Shown here: one piece after another, positions 47,535 through 55,577 of the stretch
How positions within the stretch are numbered: position 1 is the stretch's first letter
Layout: every line of letters starts with the position of its first letter
From: Planctomycetaceae bacterium
GTDB lineage: Bacteria; Planctomycetota; Planctomycetia; Pirellulales; Pirellulaceae
Direction: 5' to 3'
Length of the DNA: 64,000 bases
Assembly (NCBI GenBank): GCA_027487485.1
Contig: JAIYDN010000022.1
Location: 35,416 to 99,415 of the forward strand
Program-made: the position numbers and the translations under genes
The notes under the pieces: generated by a model
What the model was told of the DNA's origin: nothing
The model's database searches: none
What the model saw: the letters and a program-made list of their open reading frames with translations, nothing else

Positions 47535-47744
47535 ATGTTAGTTCTAAGTCGCAAAGTGGGTGATAAGTTAGTTATCGACGGCAACATCACTGTGGAAGTC
47601 GTGAAGATCCAAGGTAACCGAATCTCTCTTGGCATTGTTGCCCCTGCCAATGTCAAAATCCTGCGTGGCGAGTTAACCGAACAGCAAGCCAAGCCGCAAA
47701 TTGTGGAACTGGTTGTTGAAGATGGATTGCTTGTAGCTTGCTAG
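47535..47744 (+). CDS. csrA: Carbon storage regulator CsrA, copy 1
   Basis: A 69-residue RNA-binding protein: MLVLSRKVGDKLVIDGNITV is the canonical N terminus (strand 1 with R6), followed by VVKIQGNRISLGIVAPANVK and ILRGEL. The C terminus (ELTEQQAKPQIVELVVEDGL, then LVAC) is unusual compared with the E..YQ.I ending of most CsrA. It binds GGA motifs in mRNA leaders. The hairpin and GGA-containing ribosome site before its own start allow autoregulation. It differs from copy 2 at only two residues. Confidence 0.93.
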   Translation: MLVLSRKVGDKLVIDGNITVEVVKIQGNRISLGIVAPANVKILRGELTEQQAKPQIVELVVEDGLLVAC

Positions 47745-48245
47745 TGCAATGACCCGATTGAAAATCGGAGTTGGGGGTAGTGGATCTTGCTAAAGATCCC
47801 AACGCTGCAGGACCTTTAGCAAGGTCCACTACCCCAAAAATCTAATCTGGGCGGAGCACTAAACTCATGGATTGATTGAGTCTAGGCTAGCCACGCCCCT
47901 CCCCGTGCGAAGAACGTCATCGGGAGCATGGAGAGTTATCGATTGTGCGAGAAACGTGCATTTCGGCTTGTAAAGCAGAGATTCGTTGGTTCCGACGTTT
48001 TGTCTTCGATCAAAACCAGTTTGTGGAAAATGGACGAGAATTTTCTCTGCTGCGACCTGAAGCTGAATTGGTTAACACAAACAGAGATAAACTCATCTGC
48101 GTTGAAATAGGGCAGAACTTGTGGACGTGACGAAGTTCATCGAACGAAGCAAGCTATTGAAGACGCGCCCGAAAAAAGTCGTTTTTCGTCTGCTTGAGCC
48201 TGAGGCCTACTAGGTTTGCCGAGTAACCAAATAGCCCGCCAACTG
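47745..48245. repeat. Hairpin, znr-end remnant and 300-bp repeat copy 4
   Basis: At 47774-47835 GGGGTAGTGGATCTTGCTAA and TTAGCAAGGTCCACTACCCC form a long hairpin. AAAATCTAATCTGGGCGGAG up to GGCTAGCCACGCC (47840-47897) resembles the sequence after csrA copy 2 and the end of zinc-ribbon copy 1. It breaks exactly where the 300-bp repeat (47898-48062, truncated) begins. Confidence 0.65.
47898..48062 (+). repeat. 300-bp dispersed repeat, copy 4 (truncated)
   Basis: CCTCCCCGTGCGAAGAACGT through GTAAAGCAGAGATTCG and GGAAAATGGACGAGAATTTT; the right part and GGGAGGGT tail are missing. The most diverged copy. Confidence 0.75.
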
Positions 48246-48644
48246 CTATGACCAATCTTGAACCGTCAATCCTTTTACCCTTGTAAACTCGGTGACGTTG
48301 CTAGTGACTAAAGTAAGTTGGTGTCTGATACAGATGGCGGCAATCAGAAGATCATAAGGGCCAATGACCTCTCCACAAATCTCCAGATCATGGCGGAGGC
48401 TTGCGTAATGGGTAGCGTCGATGTCATCAAACGGTAGGCATTGAAATGGAGCAAGCAAGGTTTGCACCATAGCCACACGCTTGTGGCGATTACCATATTT
48501 CTCAACACCATGCAGAAACTCGGACACTACAATCGAGCATGTAAAAATGTCTTGCGGCGACACTGTCAATAGTTGCTTGCGAACCTTGCTGTCAGGATCT
48601 TTCAGATACATGATCCAAGCGTTGGTATCAAGTAGATACTGCAT
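48246..48644 (-). CDS. vapC: PIN-domain toxin VapC
   Basis: A 132-residue ribonuclease toxin from ATG 48644. MQYLLDTNAWIMYLKDPDSK holds the first Asp, SIVVSEFLHGVEKY the acidic Glu, and GPYDLLIAAICIRHQLTLVT the Asp of the third motif, ending VTSNVTEF. It resembles the VapC group that cleaves initiator tRNA-fMet in the anticodon loop, though target specificity cannot be read directly. Its start overlaps the antitoxin stop (ATGA). Confidence 0.9.
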   Translation of the reverse strand: MQYLLDTNAWIMYLKDPDSKVRKQLLTVSPQDIFTCSIVVSEFLHGVEKYGNRHKRVAMVQTLLAPFQCLPFDDIDATHYASLRHDLEICGEVIGPYDLLIAAICIRHQLTLVTSNVTEFTRVKGLTVQDWS

Positions 48645-48862
48645 CACCAGTCGTCCCGGCGAGGCATAGTCCCTTGCGATGGACGCTCAAAAGACTCGTT
48701 GGCGAATGCTCCGGCGGTTTGTTGGAAATAGCCTTCAGGCCACGCATCTTTCTTTGCCACCAATCTAAGCTCAAACTCAACTTCGGATTTCTCTGGCAAG
48801 TCAACTGACTCAATCGGCCGAAATACACCGTTCTCAAATACGGCGTGAATCGTTTTGTTCAT
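48644..48862 (-). CDS. Antitoxin of VapC (DUF104/AF2212-like)
   Basis: A 72-residue protein from ATG 48862: MNKTIHAVFENGVFRPIESV, then DLPEKSEVEFELRL is the small AF2212/DUF104 beta-strand fold, with a flexible C-terminal tail (NESFERPSQGTMPRRDDW) that should wrap the toxin. It lies upstream of and overlaps vapC by one base or more, as usual for such pairs. ATG 48862 was chosen because the extra upstream codons lack family similarity. Confidence 0.82.
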   Translation of the reverse strand: MNKTIHAVFENGVFRPIESVDLPEKSEVEFELRLVAKKDAWPEGYFQQTAGAFANESFERPSQGTMPRRDDW

Positions 48863-49171
48863 CCCAGTAACTCCTAGACAGACCGACAGCCCAAACGCCA
48901 ACAGATTGGCCTTACGATGATTATACCGCACAAAGCAATTTGGGTGAAATTGATCATTGGAATGCCGCTGCAGCCATGAATTTGAGGCTTCCACTGGCCG
49001 GTTTCGGTCGACTGCTTAGCTTGCACGTACCTAAAGAAAGAGTCTCGGAAGAGATCTTGCCAGTGGACATCATTTGAACCATTGGCCGTAACCCCCGGAA
49101 CACTATCCTGCTCTGAAAATCACAGTCCGTGAATCGCTCAAAGGCTGGCGACAGCCGTATCGCATGATCGA

Positions 49172-49445
49172 GGGCGAACCAAGGCGCAAATTGTGGAACT
49201 TGTTGTTGAAGATGGATTGCTTGTGGCGTGCTAGTAGCCGGACTCGCCAGAGTTCGGTTTTTATTCGACGCACTGAAGTCTGGCGACTCCAGCTACCCCA
49301 AAAATCTAAAATGGACAGAGTAACAGACTCTTTAGAAGTTTGAATCGAGGCGTATCCACGACCACCTTCGCAGCAAGTCTCGCATAAAAAGTGCGCCCCG
49401 AAGCGATGATCGCTCGAAAGACTTTGTTGCCATACTTGGATACGG
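49172..49445 (+). pseudogene. Collapsed csrA / zinc-ribbon / CoA-binding block
   Basis: In order: csrA 3' end (49172-49234, CAAATTGTGGAACTTGTTG to TAG), the 60-bp inverted repeat (49234-49296), the end of the zinc-ribbon gene in minus orientation (about 49345-49387), then a jump to an internal part of the CoA-binding gene (about 49400-49445, AAGACTTTGTTGCCATACTT). The intact order is at 59355-60278. Large internal deletions have removed most of each gene. Confidence 0.75.
49234..49296 (+). repeat. 60-bp inverted repeat (ACTCGCCAG element)
   Basis: GTAGCCGGACTCGCCAGAG and CTGAAGTCTGGCGACTCCAG, TAC arms; begins on the last base of the csrA stop. Confidence 0.75.
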
Positions 49446-49896
49446 CACCCCGTCATTCAGCGCCAGCGGCCAGAATCGCATATGGGGTCCTACAGTAGAG
49501 TACTAGGCACTTCGGCATAAGTCTTTTGGTTAAAACAATCCATTAGCCGTAAGGCGATAGCCTCGGTTGTCGTTTGAACGCGAAGCGTTGGTGGAAACCG
49601 GGGCTATCGCCCAACGGCTAATGGGCCTGAAAAACTCGTGCAGTTGTGCTTAGGAGCAATCCAAGGCCTGAGATCGCGTAAAGAAACAAGATGTCGCCGC
49701 GCCAAAGCAAGATGCAATGCAATGGCCCGAATGAGGCCGAGGACCTGGATCCGATCTCGTTACGCTGTCGGCGAAAGCTGTGTCTCAGGCATCATCTCGA
49801 GGTTGCTGGAAGAATTTAGATTCATGCGACTTTTCTCTTGCCTCCGACGAAATCAACAAGGCCTGCGCGTCGGATTACGAATGAAAGTATGGAGCG
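49446..49896. repeat. Intergenic hairpin repeat
   Basis: The GGCGATAGCCTCGGTT...AACCGGGGCTATCGCC hairpin occupies about 49543-49622. Nothing else is recognised up to 49896. Confidence 0.5.
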
Positions 49897-51204
49897 TCAT
49901 TGAACATGATTCAGATTTTGTTGCTTTCTCTTTTTTGATAGGTACCAAACAGCAGCCGTAGCGAGCAAGGCGATGACCACAATCGCAGCGATGAATTGAA
50001 ATGATGGTCTAGAACCACGAATTCTAAACGGTTCGGCAAATCGAGAATTGGGTTTGAAATACGCCTCGTTTGCGGGAAAGTCAAGAATCGTATTAAACCG
50101 GGCGAGAACATCCAAGCACACAACGCCGCCCGGTGGTGCTTTGTTCCAGTCGGATGGCAATTCGGCATGCAGTGGCACATCGCTAAGCGTGTGCCCCGCG
50201 ATCGAGAGTGCCGGAAGCATCAACTGGTTGCTTTGAATCGAACCGCTCCCGACCCCTCGCGAGAACCCAGTCCCTACTTTCCGCAAAGTGCTGTGCATAT
50301 TGTGGTCGATAGCGAAGGCTTGATTCACAAGCATGCAACCGCTGCCTGCAGTATCAAGAATGAACGGGCCGCGATAAGAATTATCCCCGTCCTTCATGAC
50401 GACTTCCACTGCTGGTAACGATCCTGAAAAAGGCATGGCCGTTTTGGAGAAGCTGTCGGAATATGAGGGAAGCGAATCATGAATGAACATGAGCATGCGA
50501 TCGTAATCAATCTCGACGACCCGATTCTCAAACATGGTAAAGCCCACAATGCCGTCAGCGCGATCGGCCTGCTGCTCAACGTAGATAAATGGCTCATGAT
50601 CCCATCTCGCATTCGAGATCTCGAGCCAATTGTCGCGACTCACTTGACGACGGGTCACCCCGCCAGATCCCAAGTTGAGAACCGTGTCGTCCAGCGTAAG
50701 CTCCACTCCCTTCGACTTTGCCGAGGGGTAGACCAGACAGGACTCAGCTCCAGTATCGAAAATCAAGTCAAGTGTTTTGGATCCGTTCACACTGCCTTTC
50801 AGATGAAGCTTGCCATGTTCAATCGTAATCGGGATGGTAACCGGTCCAGTTACGCTGCTCTTATCCATACGCTTAAATCCCTGCACCATCGTAGAGATCC
50901 GTGTTTTGCAAACGTCCTTCCCATTCAGCAAGATCACAAAATCATAAACATGCCCCGGCTCAACCTCGAAGGACCTTGAGTCAATGTCCGATTTGAACGT
51001 AATGGTCCTGTTCTTGTCCGAACGAATAGCGTTATAGACATCAAGCTCCAAGGACGGATCGAGGATCCAGTCGCCTCGGGATGCGTTGCTGCCGTCGATG
51101 ATGCTTACATTTGGCGAGTTCGCGTTCAGGACTGGTAGCTCTTCCTGTGCGTGTGACGCAATAACTCCAAAACATACAATTGCGATTGCTAACCAACATC
51201 GCAT
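49897..51204 (-). CDS. Exported retropepsin-like aspartyl protease
   Basis: A 435-residue protein from ATG 51204 with signal peptide (CWLAIAIVCFGVIASHAQ). Two aspartyl-protease lobes carry DLIFDTGAESCLVYP and GPFILDTAGSGCMLV. The first is D-T-G, the second D-T-A, so one lobe deviates from DTG. One C-terminal transmembrane helix (FIAAIVVIALLATAAVWYL) anchors it. It is the third gene after blaI and the M56 peptidase, 134 bp downstream, and may be the effector of that signalling pair (inference). Confidence 0.82.
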   Translation of the reverse strand: MRCWLAIAIVCFGVIASHAQEELPVLNANSPNVSIIDGSNASRGDWILDPSLELDVYNAIRSDKNRTITFKSDIDSRSFEVEPGHVYDFVILLNGKDVCKTRISTMVQGFKRMDKSSVTGPVTIPITIEHGKLHLKGSVNGSKTLDLIFDTGAESCLVYPSAKSKGVELTLDDTVLNLGSGGVTRRQVSRDNWLEISNARWDHEPFIYVEQQADRADGIVGFTMFENRVVEIDYDRMLMFIHDSLPSYSDSFSKTAMPFSGSLPAVEVVMKDGDNSYRGPFILDTAGSGCMLVNQAFAIDHNMHSTLRKVGTGFSRGVGSGSIQSNQLMLPALSIAGHTLSDVPLHAELPSDWNKAPPGGVVCLDVLARFNTILDFPANEAYFKPNSRFAEPFRIRGSRPSFQFIAAIVVIALLATAAVWYLSKKRKQQNLNHVQ

Positions 51205-51338
51205 TGTTCTACACAAGTAGTAATTCGGTCGTTGAAGATTTTTTTGCATGTTTATAGATTCTTAGGAAGGGATGTGCTTGTCCGACGATGGAAGGAGACT
51301 TCAGCGTTGCCCAAGCTGGACAACCGCCGCACCAGAGA

Positions 51339-52784
51339 TTAGAAGCCTGACTCTTGAACTGTTCTTTGAAGTGCGTCCGCAAACCACGTTTGTACGTTTT
51401 CGTCGATGGAGGTTTCTTTTCCGTTCAAAGAGTACGAACGTTTGACAGCTCCTAGTTTATCTGTCGTTACGGTGTAGAGGCGTTTAACGTTGCCTTTCGA
51501 CTCCGCCAACTTGAACTGGCCGCCGTTCTCCAGTGCCTCCACGTCATCGTTGTCCGCCGTAAGTTTGAGGGTTCCGGTGTGCGTTAGCTTTACCAACAAG
51601 TTTGCTTTTCGAATCGTCGCTTCACCCATTTTGCCATCACCTTGTTTAGTGACCGTGATTTTCTGACCACTGTGATAGGCCATCTCGGTATCGACATTGC
51701 AACCAGGCATAAGGAACATTGCGAATGCCAAAGCACTCGCTGCTACCAGCTGTGTTATGTAGGGACATTTTGGCTTGGACATCGCAGTCCCATCGAGCAA
51801 GCAATCAATTCGCTCGATCAGAGCTCCTTTGGATGTGAATGAGCAGCCAAACGAAATTTCCGGGGGGGCAATCATTCGTTCTGCACAGGAATAGAGGCTT
51901 TCCGCAAGGATGCGAGCATTCGACAGCTTTCTCGCAGCCCATGCATCTGCTTGAAGCTCGGCCAAATGAGCAAGTCGCCTACGGGCTAACCAATGGAACG
52001 GTTGAATCCAAAGTACAGCATTCAAAAGATGCAGGAAGATTAGCCAAATTGGGTCGCGTCGAACTTGGTGAGCTAGCTCGTGGGCATAGATCGCTTGCTG
52101 ATGTTTTGCCGTGAGGGATTCGAAGATCCACCGAGGAAAAACGATTTCGCCATTTGGCAGTGCAACTGGGCCTTCAATGCGGTCCGACACAGCGATCGTT
52201 TGCGAAGGCAACTTTTTTGACGACTCCGGAAACGGCCGAAAGTCGCTCAAAAGCGACATGTCCACGAACATGCGACTTTTGAGTTCGGATCGAGCTTGTA
52301 TTCCACGCCAAACGAGATAGGTACTATTCATCATTGCCCCAACAAACCAAATCAAAGTAAAAACCGAAGTAAAACACAAAGCAAAGCGTTCCGCATATGC
52401 ATAGGTCAGATCTGTCCCACGCGGAGTCTTCTTCGGTGCTCCGAATTCAATCTTGGAAGGCAAAAGTACTACAACTGTAGAATTATTGATTTCGTTGGGA
52501 ACTTTGGCCTCGAAAACGGGTTCGTTGATCGCTTGGCGGTCACCCACCATCCATTGCCCCAAGGTGAATCCTGGGGCGGCAAGCCAGTGAGAATGCTTGC
52601 CCAAACATTGGAAAGTGGTCGTCACTAATCCACCGACAATGGCAACACGCCACAGAATCTCGAGAGCGTTGTTGGATTTCACGCAATGGAAGCGATCAAG
52701 CAATGCAACTACGCCCAACAATAGCGTTGAATGCATTAGAAAGGTGCATAGCCAGACGCCGACGAGGCACAATAACTCACTCAC
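51339..52784 (-). CDS. BlaR1/MecR1-type M56 metallopeptidase sensor
   Basis: A 481-residue membrane protein. N-terminal helices (LVGVWLCTFLMHSTLLLGVV; FALCFTSVFTLIWFVGAM) precede the zinc peptidase motif HELAHQVRRDPIW (HExxH). A hydrophobic segment (LVAASALAFAMFLMPGCNV) leads to a small external C-terminal domain that lacks a penicillin-binding SxxK core. So it probably senses something other than a beta-lactam. Its start overlaps the end of blaI by eight bases. Confidence 0.86.
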   Translation of the reverse strand: MSELLCLVGVWLCTFLMHSTLLLGVVALLDRFHCVKSNNALEILWRVAIVGGLVTTTFQCLGKHSHWLAAPGFTLGQWMVGDRQAINEPVFEAKVPNEINNSTVVVLLPSKIEFGAPKKTPRGTDLTYAYAERFALCFTSVFTLIWFVGAMMNSTYLVWRGIQARSELKSRMFVDMSLLSDFRPFPESSKKLPSQTIAVSDRIEGPVALPNGEIVFPRWIFESLTAKHQQAIYAHELAHQVRRDPIWLIFLHLLNAVLWIQPFHWLARRRLAHLAELQADAWAARKLSNARILAESLYSCAERMIAPPEISFGCSFTSKGALIERIDCLLDGTAMSKPKCPYITQLVAASALAFAMFLMPGCNVDTEMAYHSGQKITVTKQGDGKMGEATIRKANLLVKLTHTGTLKLTADNDDVEALENGGQFKLAESKGNVKRLYTVTTDKLGAVKRSYSLNGKETSIDENVQTWFADALQRTVQESGF

Positions 52785-53163
52785 GATCCGACTCCTTGAG
52801 TTTCGCTTTGATTTTGGCTAGATCCGCTGGCGTCACTTCTTCCGAACGTACTAAATGTGCTAGCAGTTCCTTGCTGTCTCCCTGAAAAAGCGAAGCGACT
52901 AAGTCCGAAACCATAGAGCGTTTGACTTCCGCTTCGGAAACCAGGGCTGAATAGATGTAGGCTCGCCCCTCGCGACGCTTGGAAAGTAAGCCACGATTTT
53001 CCAGTCGAAGCAACAACGTGGCGACAGTGGTATGAGCTAATCCTCGTTTGCGCTGAAGATCCGACACGACGTCCGCAATGGTCGTCTCGCCCCGCGTCCA
53101 CACAACCCTCATGACAGCTAGTTGCAATTCCGAAAGTGCTATCTTTCTGTTTTTCTTGGCCAT
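52777..53163 (-). CDS. BlaI/MecI-family repressor
   Basis: A 128-residue winged-helix repressor from ATG 53163: LSELQLAVMRVVWTRGETTI, ADVVSDLQRKRGLAHTTVAT, LLLRLENRGLLSKRREGRAY. This is the complete BlaI DNA-binding domain, followed by a dimerisation helix containing the site normally cut by BlaR1-type peptidases. It heads the operon with the M56 sensor. Confidence 0.9.
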   Translation of the reverse strand: MAKKNRKIALSELQLAVMRVVWTRGETTIADVVSDLQRKRGLAHTTVATLLLRLENRGLLSKRREGRAYIYSALVSEAEVKRSMVSDLVASLFQGDSKELLAHLVRSEEVTPADLAKIKAKLKESDRE

Positions 53164-53207
53164 TCTTAATCCTGAAATCCGGTATCGAAACGTCGTCTGA
53201 CGCAAAC

Positions 53208-53223
53208 TTCTACAAATGTAGTA
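53208..53223 (-). promoter_or_regulatory. BlaI-type operator
   Basis: TACAAATGTA at 53211-53220 is the palindrome TACA-NN-TGTA recognised by BlaI/MecI repressors; flanking bases extend it to CTACAAATGTAG. It lies about 50 bases upstream of the blaI-like start, as expected for autorepression. Confidence 0.7.
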
Positions 53224-53354
53224 TTTTGGCAGCTTGCCGTCAACTTCCGGCATGAGTTCCTCAATTCTGGGAAATCAGCGAAACTGTAGCTTTTTCCTTT
53301 GCTACGCCAACTGCGCGAACCGCACGCAGAAAATCTTGTCTAGTTGTAAACCAT

Positions 53355-53428
53355 GCCGATGTGGCTCGACAGAGAAAGGCATCCGTCTTGTAAGCGGATC
53401 CATGCTGGTGCGAATCCAGTCGTCGGCT
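53355..53428 (+). tRNA. tRNA-Thr(TGT)
   Basis: Acceptor GCCGATG pairs with CGTCGGC (one G-T). Anticodon arm TCCGT-CTTGTAA-GCGGA. T arm GCTGG-TGCGAAT-CCAGT, with TGC instead of TTC in the loop. The D arm is irregular. No CCA encoded. A Y-RNA-like unit begins six bases later. Confidence 0.78.
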
Positions 53429-53434
53429 CTGAAG

Positions 53435-53497
53435 TTTGAACTGCCTGTTCGGATTACATACCAAAAACGATTATCTGAACAAATCACTTCGTTCAAA
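53435..53497 (+). ncRNA. Y-RNA-like unit A (short form)
   Basis: Outer stem P1 TTTGAAC:GTTCAAA and inner stem P2 TGTTC:GAACA are perfect. Between them are the family's unpaired TGCC (5' side) and AATCACTTC (3' side). GGATTACAT follows P2 and ATCT precedes P2'. The enclosed module is only ~14 bases. It directly follows tRNA-Thr and precedes a terminator. Confidence 0.65.
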
Positions 53498-53509
53498 TGA
53501 GTTTGTGCT

Positions 53510-53546
53510 GACTCGCCGTTGTCTTATGGGCACGGCGAGTCATTTT
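53510..53546 (+). terminator. Intrinsic terminator
   Basis: GACTCGCCGT and ACGGCGAGTC form a 10-bp stem followed by ATTTTC. A close relative follows the unit at 55578. Confidence 0.75.
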
Positions 53547-53623
53547 CAGTTTCCAAGATTTTTTACTGTGAGGGAGCTCTATCATGCGCGACGAAGCTTT
53601 TGACGATTCCTTTTTTCGAACCT

Positions 53624-53791
53624 ATGAGTAAGCGACGACGAGGATTCCCATCGGAAACCAAAGTCAAACGCGGCATTCGTATCGTACACGGCGACAAGCT
53701 GCTTGAGGAAAAGCTCGGTCGGAACGATCCGTGTCCCTGTGGTAGCAACAAACTATTCAAGCGTTGCTGCCTCCATTCGGGCTGCTTTTGA
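53624..53791 (+). CDS. Small SEC-C motif protein
   Basis: A 55-residue basic protein from ATG 53624: [20 protein letters not shown] ends in the SEC-C zinc motif [18 protein letters not shown] (C-P-C ... C-C). SEC-C motifs bind zinc and occur at the end of SecA and in many small proteins of unknown role. The frame is open upstream, but the first 35 codons cross the terminator area. It sits between two Y-RNA-like units. Confidence 0.65.
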   Translation: MSKRRRGFPSETKVKRGIRIVHGDKLLEEKLGRNDPCPCGSNKLFKRCCLHSGCF

Positions 53792-53856
53792 TGGTGCCAA
53801 TCGCGACGAGTACTTTTAGGGAGAAGGATTGAATCTGCTCAATCAACCGAATGCCA

Positions 53857-54032
53857 TGGAACTGCAGGATGGGAGTCCATGAGGGTCCTAAGGTAGCGAT
53901 TGCTGAGTGACCAGCTAGTGAATGGCATGAAAATCCCCTTGAGATCATTCTTGCCTGTCAACGGTCCGCGAACAACGCGGAAGACGGACGACCCTAGCAC
54001 CAAATAGCAACTCTCATCCAAACTTCGCTCCA
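53857..54032 (+). ncRNA. Y-RNA-like unit B with large module
   Basis: P1 TGGAAC:GCTCCA (five of six pairs), unpaired TGCA, P2 GGATG:CATCC (perfect), then GGAGTCCAT; the 3' side has TCT-P2'-AAACTTC-P1' and a T run (GGGTTTTT). The ~130-base module contains GGTCCTAAGGTAGCGA (53884-53899), GAATGGCATGA and CGCGG-AAGACGGA...GACCC (53976-53994). In that order these recall 23S rRNA helices 71-74. An ATGCCAT/ATGGCAT pairing (53851-53928) is an alternative fold. Confidence 0.5.
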
Positions 54033-54053
54033 GGGTTTTTAGATCGAAACAAT

Positions 54054-54184
54054 GATTGACTGCCGACTCGGAGTACATCAGGAATCGAGAGTTACGGGTT
54101 CGAGTCCCGTCGAAGGTTCGAAAGAGCCTTCGTAGCCCAATTGGTAGAGGCGTCGAAGTTCTCTGGTCAATCACCTCGTCAATC
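54054..54184 (+). ncRNA. Y-RNA-like unit C with permuted tRNA module
   Basis: P1 GATTGAC:GTCAATC, TGCC, P2 GACT:GGTC, GGAGTACAT; 3' side TCT, ATCACCTC. Inside is a tRNA in rotated order: anticodon 3' strand ATCGA (54084-54088), five-base variable loop, T arm ACGGG-TTCGAGT-CCCGT, acceptor 3' strand CGAAGGT (54111-54117), T, seven-base link CGAAAGA, acceptor 5' strand GCCTTCG (54126-54132), D arm AGCCCAATTGGTAGAGGC, then TCGAA. The two acceptor strands pair seven of seven. If read as a tRNA, GTTCTCT would give anticodon TCT (Arg). This order is that of YrlA tRNA mimics. Confidence 0.75.
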
Positions 54185-54318
54185 ATTTTCTTTAGACCGC
54201 CGCGAACCTGATACTTCGAAGAGTGTCTAAGGAACACAACACGCTTTCGTTGGCGGTATTGCTGGCGTGCCCTCTGAAGCATTCTTCGATGGTCGAGCTC
54301 CATCCTTGCGATGGCTAG

Positions 54319-54345
54319 ATCAACTGCCGTTTAGGAGTACATCCA
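54319..54345 (+). ncRNA. Partial Y-RNA-like unit
   Basis: GATCAAC-TGCC-GTTTA-GGAGTACATCC repeats the 5' strand of the family exactly. No matching TCT-P2'-CTTC-P1' was found within the next 250 bases, so it looks like half a unit. Confidence 0.5.
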
Positions 54346-54650
54346 ACTTGATGCAATTCGATGCCTTGATCCGAGCCGGACCTTTCCCTTCGCTCACGAA
54401 GGAGGGGCTGATCGATGCAGATCAAGAAAATTTGGGTTTCGCTACGTCAAATACGAAACGTGGCTCATGTTGTGTCGATGCAGATTGCACTGTCCAGGGG
54501 ATATCGATGACTCGAAACCAACAAGATTCACCAATGATCCGTGTTTACCTTCTTTCGATGAAAAGTACTCGCTTCGGTGTCCGGTAGACGTTCGCCAAAT
54601 GCGATCGTATTTGACAACGAACAAAGTACTTTCCCGAACAAGGCTGAACC

Positions 54651-55004
54651 ATGAAATCCACTGCCGACAAAGCTGCTTTTTCCACAAGTGTCGTAGCTCG
54701 TATTGCTGGCGAAGATCTCAAGCCCGGCGACTTCGTAACTGCGTTGGCGGAGATGATCGAACTTCCGTCCTTTCTCTGGTGCTGCGACTCTGCGGCGGCT
54801 CCGAAAGACGAACTAGTTCGACTGCGCTATCTGCCCCGTGAGGCTGGCGAACCATTCAAGGTAATGGTGGTCTGCTTGCCATTCGTGTATACCAAACGAG
54901 CCAACGGTAAGCTGACGACGTTTGATACTCGCAAACACCAACTTGTTAAGCTCGACAACTTGAGCGGCAAGAAGGTGTGGAAGCGCATGCGATGCAACTC
55001 GTGA
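54651..55004 (+). CDS. Conserved planctomycete hypothetical protein
   Basis: A 117-residue soluble protein. STSVVARIAGEDLKPGDFVT, LAEMIELPSFLWCCDSA and VMVVCLPFVYTKRANGKLTT, with FDTRKHQLVKLD, look like a small conserved Pirellulaceae family I have seen without a function. The CC pair and the absence of signal or membrane segments are the main visible traits. It is followed 26 bp later by a Y-RNA-like unit. Confidence 0.65.
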   Translation: MKSTADKAAFSTSVVARIAGEDLKPGDFVTALAEMIELPSFLWCCDSAAAPKDELVRLRYLPREAGEPFKVMVVCLPFVYTKRANGKLTTFDTRKHQLVKLDNLSGKKVWKRMRCNS

Positions 55005-55029
55005 TAGCGACCCAATAGTCCTGAATCAA

Positions 55030-55134
55030 CAACCGACTGCCGATTCGGAGCACATCCCACCACTCTTGCCGCGGTAGTGGGAGCTATCGCATGACGCATA
55101 TCGTCAGGGTGTTCTGATCAAACCTCGTCGGTTG
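55030..55134 (+). ncRNA. Y-RNA-like unit D
   Basis: P1 CAACCGAC:GTCGGTTG, TGCC, P2 GATT:GATC, GGAGCACAT; 3' side TCT-P2'-AAACCTC. Module: ACAtCCC pairs with GGGTGT, then hairpins CGGTAG-TGGGAG-CTATCG and TGACG-CATAT-CGTCA. Unit E has the same module with compensating changes (CGATAG; TGATG). No T loop or D loop is present. Confidence 0.65.
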
Positions 55135-55165
55135 TTCTTCGCCTGACCTCTATTCGGCACCAGGA

Positions 55166-55290
55166 GCGAGCAATCCTCTCGGTACATCGCTCAGCGACGA
55201 AGGAACTAGCGGAATATGTCGGCTGCTACAATGCCGAACGCAAACATTCGTCGATCGACGATGCTAACGCCAAATCAGTTCACCAACTGA
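55166..55290 (+). pseudogene. Possible transposase C-terminal remnant
   Basis: One frame reads HRSATKELAEYVGCYNAERK, HSSIDDANAKSVHQ, resembling the ..Y...YN.ERRHSSL.. end of IS3-type OrfB integrase domains. No start, catalytic DDE part or terminal repeat is present. The gap 55135-55378 holds nothing else recognised. Confidence 0.35.
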
Positions 55291-55378
55291 AACGCTCGCA
55301 AATTCCGATGATCACGCATTTCCGTTCTCTCCACTTAAAACTTATAACTTATAGCTTAAACCTTACCCCTCATTCTAC

Positions 55379-55448
55379 TGGAAAGTTCGCCTGGGAGCGG
55401 ACTCGGTCTCCAAAACCGATGGACAGTGTTCGAATCACTGCGTTCCTG
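55379..55448 (+). tRNA. tRNA-Trp(CCA)
   Basis: Anticodon arm TCGGT-CTCCAAA-ACCGA (perfect). T arm CAGTG-TTCGAAT-CACTG. Discriminator G, as in bacterial tRNA-Trp. The acceptor pairs only five of seven (TGGAAAG/CGTTCCT), so some decay is possible. Confidence 0.75.
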
Positions 55449-55544
55449 CTGGCAAAGAAGTAAGGAATAAGCGGTAAGGTGTAAGCCAAACCACCGAACC
55501 TTCTGTCTTCCACTTACTCCTTATACCTTATTGCTCAAAGCTTC

Positions 55545-55573
55545 TGACTGGTGCGAATCCAGTCATCAGCTCT
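55545..55573 (+). pseudogene. tRNA-Thr 3' fragment
   Basis: GACTGG-TGCGAAT-CCAGTC followed by ATCAGCTCTG matches the T arm and acceptor end of tRNA-Thr at 53355. It again leads straight into a Y-RNA-like unit, so tRNA end plus unit were duplicated together. Confidence 0.7.
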
Positions 55574-55577
55574 GGAA

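Noticed and set aside
53884..53899. I-CeuI-type homing site or genuine 23S rRNA gene
   Set aside because: Only short motifs match; the surrounding 23S helices are missing, so neither an rRNA gene nor a homing target is claimed.
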